In this document: piece after piece, positions 19,222 to 28,214 of the stretch
How the letters are laid out: each line of letters begins with the position of its first letter
Position numbering within the stretch: the first letter of the stretch is position 1
Source: Sulfitobacter donghicola DSW-25 = KCTC 12864 = JCM 14565
GTDB lineage: Bacteria > Pseudomonadota > Alphaproteobacteria > Rhodobacterales > Rhodobacteraceae
Assembly: GCF_000622405.1 (NCBI RefSeq)
Contig: NZ_JASF01000005.1
Location: 434,001 to 498,000, forward strand
Length of the DNA: 64,000 bases
Direction of reading: 5' to 3'
Notes under the pieces: model-generated
What the model was told of the DNA's origin: nothing
Databases searched by the model: none
Seen by the model: the letters and a program-made list of their open reading frames with translations, nothing else
Translations under genes and position numbers: made by a program

Positions 19222-21353
19222 GCACGCGCTTCGCGGACAAGTTTCAAAATATCCTGAGCAGCCTCAGGGATATTTGTGCCCGGACCAAAGATCGCCTTTA
19301 CGCCAGCATCATAGAGGAACTGATAATCCTGCTGCGGAATAACGCCGCCGCAAATCACCAGAATATCCTCGGCACCGGCGTCTTTCAGTGCTTGAACCAA
19401 CTGGGGGGCTAGCGTTTTGTGACCCGCAGCTTGCGAGCTGATGCCGATAACATGCACGTCATTATCAACCGCGTCTTGCGCCGCCTCGGCAGGGGTTTGG
19501 AACAATGGCCCCACGTCAACGTCAAAGCCGATGTCCGCAAAGGCCGTTGCAATCACTTTGGCACCACGGTCGTGACCATCTTGTCCCATTTTCACCACCA
19601 GCATACGCGGGCGGCGGCCTTCGGCTTCGGCAAATTCTTCGACCGACTTCTGGATTTCTGCGAAACCCTCATCGCCTTCATAGGCCGCGCCGTAAACGCC
19701 AGCTAGAGTTTTCACCTCGGCGCGGTGGCGGCCGAATTCTTCTTCCATTGCCATGCTGATTTCTCCAACTGTCGCACGTGCGCGCGCGGCCTCTACGGCT
19801 GCCTCCAACAGGTTGCCGCCTTCACGTGCGCGGCGGGTTAGCTCTGCTAGGGTTGCGTTACATGCGGCCTCGTCTCGGCTGGCCCGGATCGATTTCAGGC
19901 GGGCAATCTGGCTGTCGCGAACCGCCACGTTGTCGACATCGAGAATGTCGATTTCGTCTTCTTTTTCACGGCGGTATTTGTTCACACCAACGATCACGTC
20001 TGTTCCGCGGTCTTGGCCAGCTTGACGCTGTGCTGCGGCTTCTTCGATGCGCAGTTTCGGCATGCCGGATGCCACGGCTTTGGTCATGCCGCCCATTTCT
20101 TCGACTTCTTCGATCAGCTTCCATGCGGCTTCGGCCATATCATGGGTCAGCTTTTCAACATAGTAGGACCCCGCCAGCGGATCGACGACATTGGTCACGC
20201 CAGTTTCCTCTTGCAGGATCAACTGCGTGTTGCGCGCGATGCGGCTGGAGTTTTCGGTAGGCAGGGCAATCGCCTCGTCTAGCGCGTTGGTGTGCAGGGA
20301 TTGCGTGCCGCCCAAAACCGCGCTCATCGCTTCATAGGCGGTGCGGATCACGTTGTTATAGGGATCTTGTTCCTGAAGGCTGACGCCAGATGTCTGGCAG
20401 TGGGTGCGCAGCATTGAGGATTTTGGATTCTTCGGCTCGAACTCGGCCATGATGCGCGACCATAGCAAACGCGCGGCGCGCAGTTTCGCCGCCTCCATAA
20501 AGAAGTTCATGCCGATGCAGAAGAAGAACGACAGGCGCGGGGCGAATTTGTCTACATCCATGCCTGCGGCAATGGCCGTGCGCACATATTCGCGCCCATC
20601 TGCCAGCGTAAAGGCCAGCTCTTGCACTAGGTTCGCGCCTGCCTCTTGCATGTGGTAGCCGGAAATCGAGATCGAGTTGAATTTCGGCATCTCGTTCGCC
20701 GTGTATTCAATGATATCCGCAATGATCTTCATCGACGGTTCTGGCGGGTAAATATAGGTGTTCCGCACCATGAATTCTTTCAGGATGTCGTTCTGGATTG
20801 TACCAGCGAGGACCGAACGGGAATGCCCCTGCTCTTCACCAGCGACAATGAAGTTCGCAAGGATCGGAATAACCGCGCCATTCATCGTCATCGAAACCGA
20901 CACTTTGTCCAGCGGGATACCGTCAAAGAGGATTTTCATATCCTCAACGCTATCAATCGCCACACCAGCCTTACCAACGTCGCCTTCAACACGCGGGTGG
21001 TCGCTGTCGTAGCCGCGGTGGGTTGCCAGATCAAAGGCAACCGATACGCCCTGCTGCCCCGCATCTAATGCGCGGCGGTAAAAGGCATTGGATTCTTCGG
21101 CGGTTGAGAACCCCGCATATTGGCGGATTGTCCAAGGGCGGCCCGCATACATCGTGGCCTTTACACCCCGCGTATAAGGCCCCTGCCCTGGAATGCCGCC
21201 TAGATGGTCAACACCATCTAGGTCTTCGGCCGTGTATAGCGGGGCAACGTCGATACCTTCCAAGGTTTTCCACGTCAGATCATCCAATGGGCGGCCGCGC
21301 AGCTCGCCCTCGGCCAGATTACGCCAATCGTCTTTTGTCGGTTTCTTCGTCAT
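19218..21353 (-). CDS. scpA: Methylmalonyl-CoA mutase
   Basis: 711 residues, a single-chain mutase. The N-terminal TIM barrel binds acyl-CoA ([26 protein letters not shown] and the [10 protein letters not shown] region). The C-terminal B12 domain has the DxHxxG motif in [18 protein letters not shown] and GGVIPQQD. With adenosylcobalamin it converts methylmalonyl-CoA to succinyl-CoA, the last step of propionyl-CoA assimilation begun by PccAB upstream. It has its own GAGGAAAGGA ribosome-binding site inside the end of the sulfotransferase frame, overlapping it by 35 bases. Confidence 0.97.
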   Translation of the reverse strand: MTKKPTKDDWRNLAEGELRGRPLDDLTWKTLEGIDVAPLYTAEDLDGVDHLGGIPGQGPYTRGVKATMYAGRPWTIRQYAGFSTAEESNAFYRRALDAGQQGVSVAFDLATHRGYDSDHPRVEGDVGKAGVAIDSVEDMKILFDGIPLDKVSVSMTMNGAVIPILANFIVAGEEQGHSRSVLAGTIQNDILKEFMVRNTYIYPPEPSMKIIADIIEYTANEMPKFNSISISGYHMQEAGANLVQELAFTLADGREYVRTAIAAGMDVDKFAPRLSFFFCIGMNFFMEAAKLRAARLLWSRIMAEFEPKNPKSSMLRTHCQTSGVSLQEQDPYNNVIRTAYEAMSAVLGGTQSLHTNALDEAIALPTENSSRIARNTQLILQEETGVTNVVDPLAGSYYVEKLTHDMAEAAWKLIEEVEEMGGMTKAVASGMPKLRIEEAAAQRQAGQDRGTDVIVGVNKYRREKEDEIDILDVDNVAVRDSQIARLKSIRASRDEAACNATLAELTRRAREGGNLLEAAVEAARARATVGEISMAMEEEFGRHRAEVKTLAGVYGAAYEGDEGFAEIQKSVEEFAEAEGRRPRMLVVKMGQDGHDRGAKVIATAFADIGFDVDVGPLFQTPAEAAQDAVDNDVHVIGISSQAAGHKTLAPQLVQALKDAGAEDILVICGGVIPQQDYQFLYDAGVKAIFGPGTNIPEAAQDILKLVREARA

Positions 21354-22269
21354 GGGGTTGTCCTTTCCTCACCGTCCCAGCCGACAGGCTTGTGCCTGTT
21401 CTTTTGCGGGATGTATCCTCTGTCAGTGTTGCAAGCCCATCCGCCCCAGCGGCGAGCCACATAATATCGTCGGCGTAAGCCTCACGTAGTTTCGAATTCT
21501 GTATTGGATCAAAGGGAGACCAACGCCCCTCACTTTGATCAATTCCCACTGGAAAATCCTTTTCAAGGATCCCGCGTTCGGCCAATTCCGCCCGCAATTC
21601 CGCTTTGTCAGGGGAACGGTTTAACCAGCAATCGGCAAGATTTGTTGGCGCGTCGCGGTTCGTCGCGTGGAAAAGAATCTTGTCGGAACGCCCGACAAAT
21701 TCCTCAAATGGCAGTACTTTTATCTCGGCATTTGGGAGGGCACAGGCCAGATCGGTGACAACATCTTTCCAAGTTCGTTTTGAATTGGATATATCATGCA
21801 GCCGTTTGTCCGTTGGGAAAGGATGCCCCCGCCCAACAGTAAAGGCCGCAGCCGAAGACCACCATAAATCCAACGAGCGTACATTCAACAAAACACGCCC
21901 GACCTGCCCCTTAAAGGCCGCATCGAGCCGCGCCATACGCTCGCCGATTTCGGGGTATAGCTCGCCTGTTCGGATACATGAACGCGGCGTGCCGATCACG
22001 TTTTCATCGCTCATCACCAAACGCTTAGCGCCTTCGCGCTCGGCCCTGCGCGCTTTTAGATGGACACGCCCCATTGCGCGGCGCTGCAGATCACGGGCAT
22101 TCAGCTTGGTTGGTTTTGCGAACAAACCGCTGACCAACCCATCCCGCGTTACGCGCGGCTCCCATACGGCGGTGCCATCCTTTTCAAGATAGGCCTGATT
22201 CCCGCGCAAATAATGTTGAAAGCTGGTTGATCCACAACGATGCGCACCCAGATGAAGAATGATATCCAT
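21319..22269 (-). CDS. Sulfotransferase-like P-loop protein
   Basis: About 316 residues. It starts with [22 protein letters not shown], whose [11 protein letters not shown] loop corresponds to the 5'-phosphosulfate-binding P-loop of PAPS sulfotransferases; a later [15 protein letters not shown] segment fits the 3'-phosphate-binding strand. The acceptor is unknown. In-frame ATGs at 22281 and 22338 are alternatives and none has a strong Shine-Dalgarno. It precedes and overlaps scpA, yet sulfation has no obvious role in propionate metabolism, so the pairing may be accidental. Confidence 0.72.
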   Translation of the reverse strand: MDIILHLGAHRCGSTSFQHYLRGNQAYLEKDGTAVWEPRVTRDGLVSGLFAKPTKLNARDLQRRAMGRVHLKARRAEREGAKRLVMSDENVIGTPRSCIRTGELYPEIGERMARLDAAFKGQVGRVLLNVRSLDLWWSSAAAFTVGRGHPFPTDKRLHDISNSKRTWKDVVTDLACALPNAEIKVLPFEEFVGRSDKILFHATNRDAPTNLADCWLNRSPDKAELRAELAERGILEKDFPVGIDQSEGRWSPFDPIQNSKLREAYADDIMWLAAGADGLATLTEDTSRKRTGTSLSAGTVRKGQPHDEETDKRRLA

Positions 22270-22437
22270 AAGCCAAGACATACCTTTTGAGCAAAGGGCC
22301 GCCCAAGGCAGCCGTGAAGAAGAAACTGCAACATTCATGTGGCAGCTACTCTTACAGAGGGCTTAATGGTAAAAATTGAGATGACTGCCTTCGCAATCTG
22401 TTTCAATGCCCCTATATTGAGGCCAGAAGGAGAGCTT

Positions 22438-22887
22438 ATGAAATCGTTGTTAGGGGTTGTATTTATTGCCGTTTTTGCAAACACAGTGCAGGCGGAAACG
22501 CCTTTGCCGGCTGAGTTTTCTGCATCCATCCGTGAGGCGACTGAAACGGATTTGAACGAATTCAAATGGAAAAAGAGACCTGTTGTCGTTTTGGCCGACA
22601 GCAAAGACGATCCCGCGTTCATCGAGCAAATGGAATTGTTAAACAGCGGTGCGGCGGATCTGAACGAACGCGATGTCGTCGTGATCGTCGACACCACCCC
22701 CGAGGCGCGCAGTGCAACCCGATTAAAGATGCGTCCACGCGGGTTTATGTTGGTGTTGGTTGGCAAGGACGGAAACGTCAAACTGCGCAAACCTTTCCCG
22801 TGGGATGTGCGTGAAATCACCCGCAGCATCGACAAGATGCCCGTTCGGCAGCGCGAAATCCGTGAGGGTAAAGGCGCTGCTGAATAG
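22438..22887 (+). CDS. DUF4174 domain exported protein
   Basis: 149 residues. A signal peptide (MKSLLGVVFIAVFANTVQA) is followed by one DUF4174 domain with the family pattern KRPVVVLADSKDDPAFIEQMELL, a DLNERDVVVIVDT strand and GKDGNVKLRKPFPWDVREITRSID near the end. DUF4174 looks thioredoxin-like in shape but carries no CxxC here. It is probably periplasmic and its function is unknown. AAGGAG lies five bases before the start. It is read opposite to the whole pcc/scpA group and has its own terminator. Confidence 0.87.
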   Translation: MKSLLGVVFIAVFANTVQAETPLPAEFSASIREATETDLNEFKWKKRPVVVLADSKDDPAFIEQMELLNSGAADLNERDVVVIVDTTPEARSATRLKMRPRGFMLVLVGKDGNVKLRKPFPWDVREITRSIDKMPVRQREIREGKGAAE

Positions 22888-22891
22888 TCGT

Positions 22892-22923
22892 TCCTACGGG
22901 CGCGAGCGCCCGCAGGAGTTTTT
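22892..22923 (+). terminator. Rho-independent terminator after the DUF4174 gene
   Basis: An 11-base stem (TCCTACGGGCG with CGCCCGCAGGA, one mismatch) encloses a CGAG loop and is followed by GTTTTTA. It lies directly after the DUF4174 stop and before the convergent pccA stop, so it may serve both strands, though the T-run is on the plus side. Confidence 0.75.
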
Positions 22924-22939
22924 ATGAAGTGGCCGAGGC

Positions 22940-24985
22940 TCACTCGAATTCCATGATCACGTCATCTACGGCAAGGCTATCGCCTGCACCTGCATTGATC
23001 TTGGATACGATGCCCTTTTTCTCTGCGCGCAGGATGTTTTCCATTTTCATCGCTTCGATTGTACACAGCGCTTGGCCTTCTTGCACTTCGTCGCCAACGG
23101 CAACGTCCAGTTTGACGATCAGACCTGGCATTGGGCAAAGCAGCAGCTTGGATGTGTCTGGCGGCACCTTCACGGGCATCTTGCGGGCCATTTCAGCCTG
23201 CAAGGGGCTGCGAACATGAACCTTCATATCTGCCCCACGGGTCCGAATGCGGAAACCGCCCGAGATTTTGCCAACCTTCAGCACCAAAGGCGCATCCGCT
23301 ACTGTCATTTCGGCCAGCTGATCACCTGGTGTCCAGTTGCCCGCAACACGTAGTGAAGCACCATCGTCAAAGGTCACGGTAGAGCCATCCTGATCTGCTG
23401 CAATCGTCACATCAAAGCTGTTTCCCTGCAGCGTAACATTCCAATCACTGCCAACTTTGCGCTCGTGGTTGTCCATACGGCCCGAAACACGTGCGCGGCG
23501 AATTTCCGCAACGCGGTGCATGGCAGCGGTCGCCGCCGCGATCCGGCGCAATTCGCCTGTTTCCAGCTCAACACCTTCAAAGCCATCGGGGTATTCTTCC
23601 TCGATGAAGGCGGTGGTCATGTCACCTGTGACAAATTTCGGGTGGTCCATAACCGCGCTGAGGAACGGCAGGTTGTGGCCAATGCCTTCAACCTCAAAAC
23701 TGTCCAAGGCAACGCGCATCCGCTCGATCGCCTCATCACGTGTTGGCGCCCATGTGCAGAGTTTCGCGATCATCGGATCGTAATACATGCTGATCTCGCC
23801 GCCTTCATAGACGCCAGTATCGTTACGGACCGCCGTTGCGCCTGCTGGCGCATCGTCCTGCCATTTGCCGTTGTCCAGCAGTGGACCAGCCGCGATTTCC
23901 GCTGGCGGACGATAGCGTGTAAGACGACCGATGGACGGCAGGAAGCCGCGATACGGGTCTTCGGCGTAAAGACGGTTTTCGATGGCCCAGCCGTTGATCT
24001 GAACGTCTTCCTGTTTGATGGTCAGCTCTTCGCCATTGGCCACGCGGATCATCTGTTCAACAAGGTCAACACCTGTGATCAGCTCGGTTACAGGGTGTTC
24101 CACCTGCAGGCGCGTGTTCATTTCAAGGAAGTAGAAATTTTTGTCGCCATCCACGATAAATTCAACCGTACCCGCAGAGGTATAGCCAACCGCCTGCGCC
24201 AGCGCGACAGATTGCTCGCCCATGGCTTTGCGGGTTGCTTCGTCCAAGAACGGGCTTGGTGCCTCTTCGACAACTTTTTGGTTGCGGCGCTGGATAGAGC
24301 ATTCACGCTCGTTCAGATAGATGCCGTTGCCGTGTGCGTCGCACAGCACCTGAATTTCGATGTGGCGTGGCTGGGTCACGAATTTTTCGATAAAGATGCG
24401 GTCATCACCGAATGAATTGGCCGCCTCGTTTTTGGACGATTGGAAACCCTCGCGCGCTTCTTCGTCGTTCCATGCGATGCGCATGCCCTTACCACCGCCA
24501 CCAGCAGAGGCTTTCAGCATGACGGGATAGCCAACCTCGTTCGAGATTTTCACCGCCTCATCCGCATCCGCGATCAGACCCATATAGCCCGGAACCGTGC
24601 TAACGCCTGCTTCTTTAGCGATCTTTTTGGAGGTAATTTTATCCCCCATCTTTTCAATCGCGCCCACTGGGGGGCCGACAAAGGCAACGCCCTCAGCGCT
24701 AAGTGCTTCGGCGAATTTGGAGTTCTCGGACAAGAAACCATAGCCCGGGTGAACCGCCTGAGCGCCAGAGGATTTAATCGCCTCCATCACTTTATCAATC
24801 ACAATATAGGATTGGTTCGCAGGCGGTGGCCCGATGTGCACGGCTTCATCCGCCATTTGAACATGCAACGCCTGTTTGTCGGCGTCAGAGTAAATCGCAA
24901 CAGTCTGGATACCCATTTTGCGCGCCGTCTTGATGACGCGGCAGGCAATCTCGCCACGGTTGGCGATCAGGATCTTGTTAAACAT
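22940..24985 (-). CDS. pccA: Propionyl-CoA carboxylase alpha subunit (biotin carboxylase/carrier)
   Basis: 681 residues. A biotin carboxylase domain fills residues 1-450 (KILIANRGEIACRVIKTARKMG start, the GGGGKGMR ATP loop, EMNTRLQVEHPVTE). A BT-type linker domain follows, and a C-terminal biotin carrier domain has the EAMKMEN site with biotinylated Lys647. It carboxylates biotin with ATP and bicarbonate for transfer to propionyl-CoA by PccB. Location between pccB and methylmalonyl-CoA mutase decides for propionyl-CoA rather than acetyl- or methylcrotonyl-CoA. Confidence 0.96.
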   Translation of the reverse strand: MFNKILIANRGEIACRVIKTARKMGIQTVAIYSDADKQALHVQMADEAVHIGPPPANQSYIVIDKVMEAIKSSGAQAVHPGYGFLSENSKFAEALSAEGVAFVGPPVGAIEKMGDKITSKKIAKEAGVSTVPGYMGLIADADEAVKISNEVGYPVMLKASAGGGGKGMRIAWNDEEAREGFQSSKNEAANSFGDDRIFIEKFVTQPRHIEIQVLCDAHGNGIYLNERECSIQRRNQKVVEEAPSPFLDEATRKAMGEQSVALAQAVGYTSAGTVEFIVDGDKNFYFLEMNTRLQVEHPVTELITGVDLVEQMIRVANGEELTIKQEDVQINGWAIENRLYAEDPYRGFLPSIGRLTRYRPPAEIAAGPLLDNGKWQDDAPAGATAVRNDTGVYEGGEISMYYDPMIAKLCTWAPTRDEAIERMRVALDSFEVEGIGHNLPFLSAVMDHPKFVTGDMTTAFIEEEYPDGFEGVELETGELRRIAAATAAMHRVAEIRRARVSGRMDNHERKVGSDWNVTLQGNSFDVTIAADQDGSTVTFDDGASLRVAGNWTPGDQLAEMTVADAPLVLKVGKISGGFRIRTRGADMKVHVRSPLQAEMARKMPVKVPPDTSKLLLCPMPGLIVKLDVAVGDEVQEGQALCTIEAMKMENILRAEKKGIVSKINAGAGDSLAVDDVIMEFE

Positions 24986-25092
24986 ATGCTGGGCCCTTTT
25001 GATGGTGATAGCGGTTGAAAGACGCCAAGCAGCGGGTTGTGCTGCTGCGTGAATTTGGTTTTCTACAGGAGAAATTGTTGAGAATGCGCATG

Positions 25093-25455
25093 CTATTCCC
25101 CCACGATATTGGGAAAGGATTGGCGTGCGGCGCGCAGATCAATCACCAACATGGCTTCATAATCTGCGGGGTCAAACGGATCGGTCGCAGGAATAACTTC
25201 GCGGCCAAAAAACCATGACAGGCGTCCTGCATCCAGATTGCCGCGCTCAAACGGTTCGTCGCCAAAGAAATCCCACAACGCCTGAAAGAACGCCTCATCA
25301 GCACGGCGATCAGGGGCGCGGCGGTCTGGGCGGCGCTCGCGGCTGGTCAGCTCGGTTGCCCCTTTGGGGTTCGCACGGCGCAGGGTGAATTGGAAATCCG
25401 TTCCCGGCAAACGCCCGGGAAATCCGCGATGTTTCAGCATATAGTCTAGTGCCAT
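25093..25455 (-). CDS. Conserved hypothetical protein between pccB and pccA
   Basis: About 120 residues from MALDYMLKHRGFPG. It has no signal peptide or membrane segment. A basic and Arg-rich middle (TSRERRPDRRAPDRRAD) is followed by an acidic-aromatic part (FFQALWDFFGDEPFERG, LSWFFGREVIPATDPFDPADYEAMLVIDL). I do not recognise a domain. Its place in the pcc cluster suggests a role in carboxylase assembly or regulation, but that rests only on position. The in-frame ATG at 25506 would add 17 residues and looks less likely. Confidence 0.72.
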   Translation of the reverse strand: MALDYMLKHRGFPGRLPGTDFQFTLRRANPKGATELTSRERRPDRRAPDRRADEAFFQALWDFFGDEPFERGNLDAGRLSWFFGREVIPATDPFDPADYEAMLVIDLRAARQSFPNIVGE

Positions 25456-25518
25456 GCTGCGCCCTCCGCGGTGAGGGAGGCGGTCAGGACGGGCGCGAAC
25501 GCCCATCCTGTCTGTGAA

Positions 25519-25665
25519 TTATTTGTATTTGCCGGTGTAAACTGGCTCTTGGCTGATCGGCTCTGGATCAACCACGACAAATTCTTCGACCTGCTGCTCG
25601 CGCGCGCAGGCAGCAACGACGACGATTGCGCCGAGTGTTGCCAAAAGCTTGATGTTCTTTGACAT
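25519..25665 (-). CDS. Very small lipoprotein (48 residues)
   Basis: A 48-codon frame begins MSKNIKLLATLGAIVVVAAC, a textbook lipoprotein signal with lipobox VAAC and Cys20. About 28 mature residues follow (EQQVEEFVVVDPEPISQEP then VYTGKYK). A GGAG lies seven bases before the ATG. The D/P/E-rich stalk ending in YTGKY is typical of tiny Rhodobacteraceae lipoproteins. It is co-directional with pccB and pccA and probably in their operon; the function is unknown. Confidence 0.82.
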   Translation of the reverse strand: MSKNIKLLATLGAIVVVAACAREQQVEEFVVVDPEPISQEPVYTGKYK

Positions 25666-25791
25666 CTGTATCTCCTGTCACTTGTTAAACGGGACTGGTT
25701 TTCGAAACCTGCCATTTTTCCCGCATTTGATGCGAACCGCACAGACGTACGGCCCATGGGCATCTTACCCAAGTCGGAGACCTCTGGATAT

Positions 25792-25812
25792 GTGGATAAA
25801 TCTGTGGACAAA
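25792..25812. promoter_or_regulatory. Tandem DnaA boxes
   Basis: TGTGGATAA (25792-25800) is the exact complement of the consensus DnaA box TTATCCACA. Twelve bases on, TGTGGACAA (25804-25812) is the one-mismatch form TTGTCCACA. Both have the same orientation, in the 214-base gap between the DUF6497 and small lipoprotein genes. They could titrate DnaA or make local transcription DnaA-responsive. No other origin feature is present. Confidence 0.55.
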
Positions 25813-25879
25813 TTATGTGACTCCAAAGACGCAAAAGCGTGATAGCATGAGGTCCGCCCCCCAAGATGTTGTGTATGCA

Positions 25880-26299
25880 TCAGAATTCGTCCCACATGCA
25901 GACACCGTTTTCAGGGCGAAATGATTCAAAATACTGAACGGCGTCTGGGTCTGGTTGACCAAATTCGGTGATCCGATCCATGAACGAAATCACCACCTTG
26001 TCGCCGCTTAGCGTATATTCGTCGATATAGGGCAGCGCGACAGTCTCGCAAAGGTGCAGCATATCCTGCCCCGCCACATCAAAGGAAACCTGCGTTGCCC
26101 CTGCCGCGATCTGCGGCGTCAAAAAGCGAAACCGCAACCATGTTACTGTCTCTTGGGCATCAACAAGGACCTCATGCAGGACGACCTCTTGGCCCGAAGG
26201 GACCTCAGCGGCGGCAAGCGGCGACGCCAGCAACAGCATAGCGGCGCACATTTTTTTTGGGCGGCTCATCAGAAAGCCAGCAATCGACCAAACATTCAT
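25880..26299 (-). CDS. DUF6497 family exported protein
   Basis: About 139 residues. An N-terminal hydrophobic signal (MCAAMLLLASPLAAAEVPSGQ) is followed by one conserved domain containing VLHEVLVDAQETVTWLRFRFLTPQIAAG, MLHLCETVALPYIDEY and a FRPENGVCMWDEF end. The two Cys may form a disulfide. I recognise it as DUF6497, a Rhodobacteraceae periplasmic protein of unknown role. I chose the ATG preceded by GGGGAGG eight bases upstream; it overlaps the stop of a 25-codon leader ORF (ATGA). MSRPKK at 26269 is the alternative. Confidence 0.8.
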   Translation of the reverse strand: MNVWSIAGFLMSRPKKMCAAMLLLASPLAAAEVPSGQEVVLHEVLVDAQETVTWLRFRFLTPQIAAGATQVSFDVAGQDMLHLCETVALPYIDEYTLSGDKVVISFMDRITEFGQPDPDAVQYFESFRPENGVCMWDEF

Positions 26300-26373
26300 C
26301 CTGCACACCTCCCCAATTCAAGCTGGAGAGCAGCGCCTTGCTTTATACCTCCATAAAAAGCAAGGCACTGCAT
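26296..26373 (-). CDS. Putative 25-codon leader ORF upstream of the DUF6497 gene
   Basis: The frame encodes MQCLAFYGGIKQGAALQLEL plus GRCAG. A purine-rich GGGAGGAGAG abuts the ATG, and the stop overlaps the DUF6497 start as ATGA. The first codons form one arm of a strong hairpin (26326-26377). This is the arrangement of a leader peptide whose translation would open the hairpin and pass ribosomes to the next gene. No composition or homology evidence is available, so expression is uncertain. Confidence 0.35.
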   Translation of the reverse strand: MQCLAFYGGIKQGAALQLELGRCAG

Positions 26374-26377
26374 CTCT
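26326..26377. other. Stable intercistronic hairpin
   Basis: A perfect 10-base stem, GCCTTGCTTT (26335-26344) with AAAGCAAGGC (26357-26366), has a 12-base loop. It is extended outward by CAG/CTG and GAGAG/CTCTC with small bulges. It has no T-run on the minus strand, so it is more likely a stabiliser, attenuator or translation switch than a terminator. Confidence 0.6.
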
Positions 26378-26413
26378 CCTCCCGATGGTGGACGCCGCAT
26401 GGCTCCACCCGAT

Positions 26414-26472
26414 GGATCAAAGGTGCAAACACGAGATATGTCAGGCATGTCTTTGCCTTGCATCTTTGATCC
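26414..26472. repeat. 15-base inverted repeat after pccB
   Basis: GGATCAAAGGTGCAA (26414-26428) pairs with TTGCATCTTTGATCC (26458-26472), with one G-T position and a 29-base loop. It begins 16 bases beyond the pccB stop. Without a T-run it may mark an RNA processing or stabilising hairpin that separates pccB from downstream expression. Confidence 0.55.
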
Positions 26473-26487
26473 CGAACGACACGCTGC

Positions 26488-28020
26488 TTACAGCGGAATG
26501 TTATCGTGCTTTTTCCATGGCACGTTAGACTTTTTGTTCCGCAAGCTGGCGAATGCACGGGCGATCCGCTTGCGCGTTGTGCGCGGCTGGATCACTTCGT
26601 CAACGAACCCACGTTCGGCAGCGATGAACGGGTTCGCAAAGCGTTCCTCATAATCTGCCGCGTGTTGGGCGATCTTTTCTGGATCATCCATATCCGCACG
26701 GTGGATGATTTCTGTGGCGCCTTTGGCCCCCATCACGGCAATCTCGGATGTTGGCCATGCATAGTTGAAATCCGAGCGCAGGTGCTTGGACGACATCACA
26801 ACATAGGCACCGCCATAGGCTTTGCGGGTGATCAGCGTGACCATCGGAACGGTTGCTTCACCGTAGGCAAACAACAGTTTCGCGCCGTGTTTGATCACGC
26901 CGCCGTATTCCTGCGTCACACCCGGCAAGAAGCCAGGAACATCGACCAAGGACAGGATTGGAATTTCAAACGCATCACAAAAGCGCACAAAACGCGCCGC
27001 TTTGCGCGCGCTGTCGATATCCAGAACACCGGCCAGCACCATTGGCTGGTTGGCAACAACGCCCACTGTGCGACCTTCGATACGGATAAAGCCAGTGATG
27101 ATGTTTTTGGCGAATTCTTCTTGGATTTCGTAGAAATCACCCTCGTCGGCGAGCTTGTGAATAAGCTCTTTCATATCATATGGCGTGTTGGCATTTTCTG
27201 GCACCAAAGTATCTAGCGATGGCTCGATGCGGTCGGGCTCATCAAAGAACGGGCGTACAGGTGCTTTTTCGCGGTTGTTGGACGGCAGGAAGTCGACCAA
27301 GCGGCGGACCTCGGCCAGTGCCTCGACATCGTTTTCAAACGCCGCATCCGCAACAGAGGATTTGCGCGTGTGGGTGGATGCGCCACCCAATTCTTCCGCC
27401 GTTACCTGTTCGTTTGTTACGGTCTTAACCACGTCAGGCCCCGTAACGAACATGTATGAGCTGTCTTTGACCATAAAGATAAAGTCGGTCATCGCAGGGG
27501 AATAAACCGCGCCGCCCGCACAGGGCCCCATGATCACGCTGATCTGAGGGACAACACCAGAGGCTTCGATGTTGCGCTGAAAGACTTCACCATATCCCGC
27601 AAGGCTGTCGACGCCTTCCTGAATACGCGCACCACCGGAATCGTTGATGCCGATAATGGGCGCGCCGTTTTGAACGGCCATATCCATGATCTTGCAAATC
27701 TTTTTGGCATGAGTTTCGGAAACCGACCCGCCAAGAACCGTAAAGTCCTGAGAGAACACATAAACGAGGCGTCCGTTGATGGTACCCCACCCTGTAACAA
27801 CACCGTCACCCGCGGGCTTTTGCTGCTCCATGCCGAATTCGGTGCAGCGGTGGCTGACGAACATATCGAATTCTTCGAAAGAGCCCTCATCGAGCAGCAG
27901 ATGCACACGTTCGCGCGCTGTAAGCTTTCCGCGCCCATGCTGGGCATCAATACGCTTTTGGCCACCACCAAGACGCGCATCGGCGCGGCGGTCGTCGAGC
28001 TGTTGCAGGATATCTTTCAT
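26488..28020 (-). CDS. pccB: Propionyl-CoA carboxylase beta subunit (carboxyltransferase)
   Basis: 510 residues from [20 protein letters not shown], preceded by GGGAGGG. Two crotonase-like carboxyltransferase halves are visible. The N-half has [16 protein letters not shown], the acyl-CoA oxyanion motif [13 protein letters not shown] and [12 protein letters not shown]. The C-half has [28 protein letters not shown] and the biotin-side [14 protein letters not shown]. It transfers CO2 from PccA-biotin to propionyl-CoA to make methylmalonyl-CoA. GCAAA-type repeats lie 71-125 bases upstream, the sort of site used by PccR. Confidence 0.96.
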   Translation of the reverse strand: MKDILQQLDDRRADARLGGGQKRIDAQHGRGKLTARERVHLLLDEGSFEEFDMFVSHRCTEFGMEQQKPAGDGVVTGWGTINGRLVYVFSQDFTVLGGSVSETHAKKICKIMDMAVQNGAPIIGINDSGGARIQEGVDSLAGYGEVFQRNIEASGVVPQISVIMGPCAGGAVYSPAMTDFIFMVKDSSYMFVTGPDVVKTVTNEQVTAEELGGASTHTRKSSVADAAFENDVEALAEVRRLVDFLPSNNREKAPVRPFFDEPDRIEPSLDTLVPENANTPYDMKELIHKLADEGDFYEIQEEFAKNIITGFIRIEGRTVGVVANQPMVLAGVLDIDSARKAARFVRFCDAFEIPILSLVDVPGFLPGVTQEYGGVIKHGAKLLFAYGEATVPMVTLITRKAYGGAYVVMSSKHLRSDFNYAWPTSEIAVMGAKGATEIIHRADMDDPEKIAQHAADYEERFANPFIAAERGFVDEVIQPRTTRKRIARAFASLRNKKSNVPWKKHDNIPL

Positions 28021-28090
28021 GGACGGACCCTCCCATTCGGTTATTTGAAGACGTTGTAGACGAGCGAGGGGGTGAGACAAAGGCTGAATT

Positions 28091-28145
28091 AGCAAATTTG
28101 CAAATGTTTTTCAGGCACTTTATTGCAAAATGCAAATTAGCAAAT
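28091..28145. promoter_or_regulatory. Probable PccR (ScfR) operator between pccB and the MFS gene
   Basis: Five GCAAA half-sites in one direction lie in two clusters. AGCAAAT and TGCAAAT (28091-28105) include a perfect TTTGCAAA palindrome at 28097-28104. TGCAAAA, TGCAAAT and AGCAAAT follow at 28124-28145. Spacing is 7-8 bases within clusters. R. sphaeroides PccR is reported to bind TTTGCAAA-type repeats before pccB. The block is equally far from both divergent start codons, so it could control both. Confidence 0.65.
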
Positions 28146-28214
28146 GCAATGTATGATTTATGTACATGTTTTCAATGACTAGACAAGGCTAGGCGATAGG
28201 ACTACGCCTTATGA

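Noticed and set aside
23465..24415. 316-codon open frame on the plus strand opposite pccA
   Set aside because: It mirrors the codon bias of pccA in the opposite frame and its protein is unlike any known domain; pccA is certain.
25792..25812. DnaA boxes as a replication origin
   Set aside because: Only two boxes, no AT-rich unwinding cluster and no dnaA, parAB or gid genes nearby.
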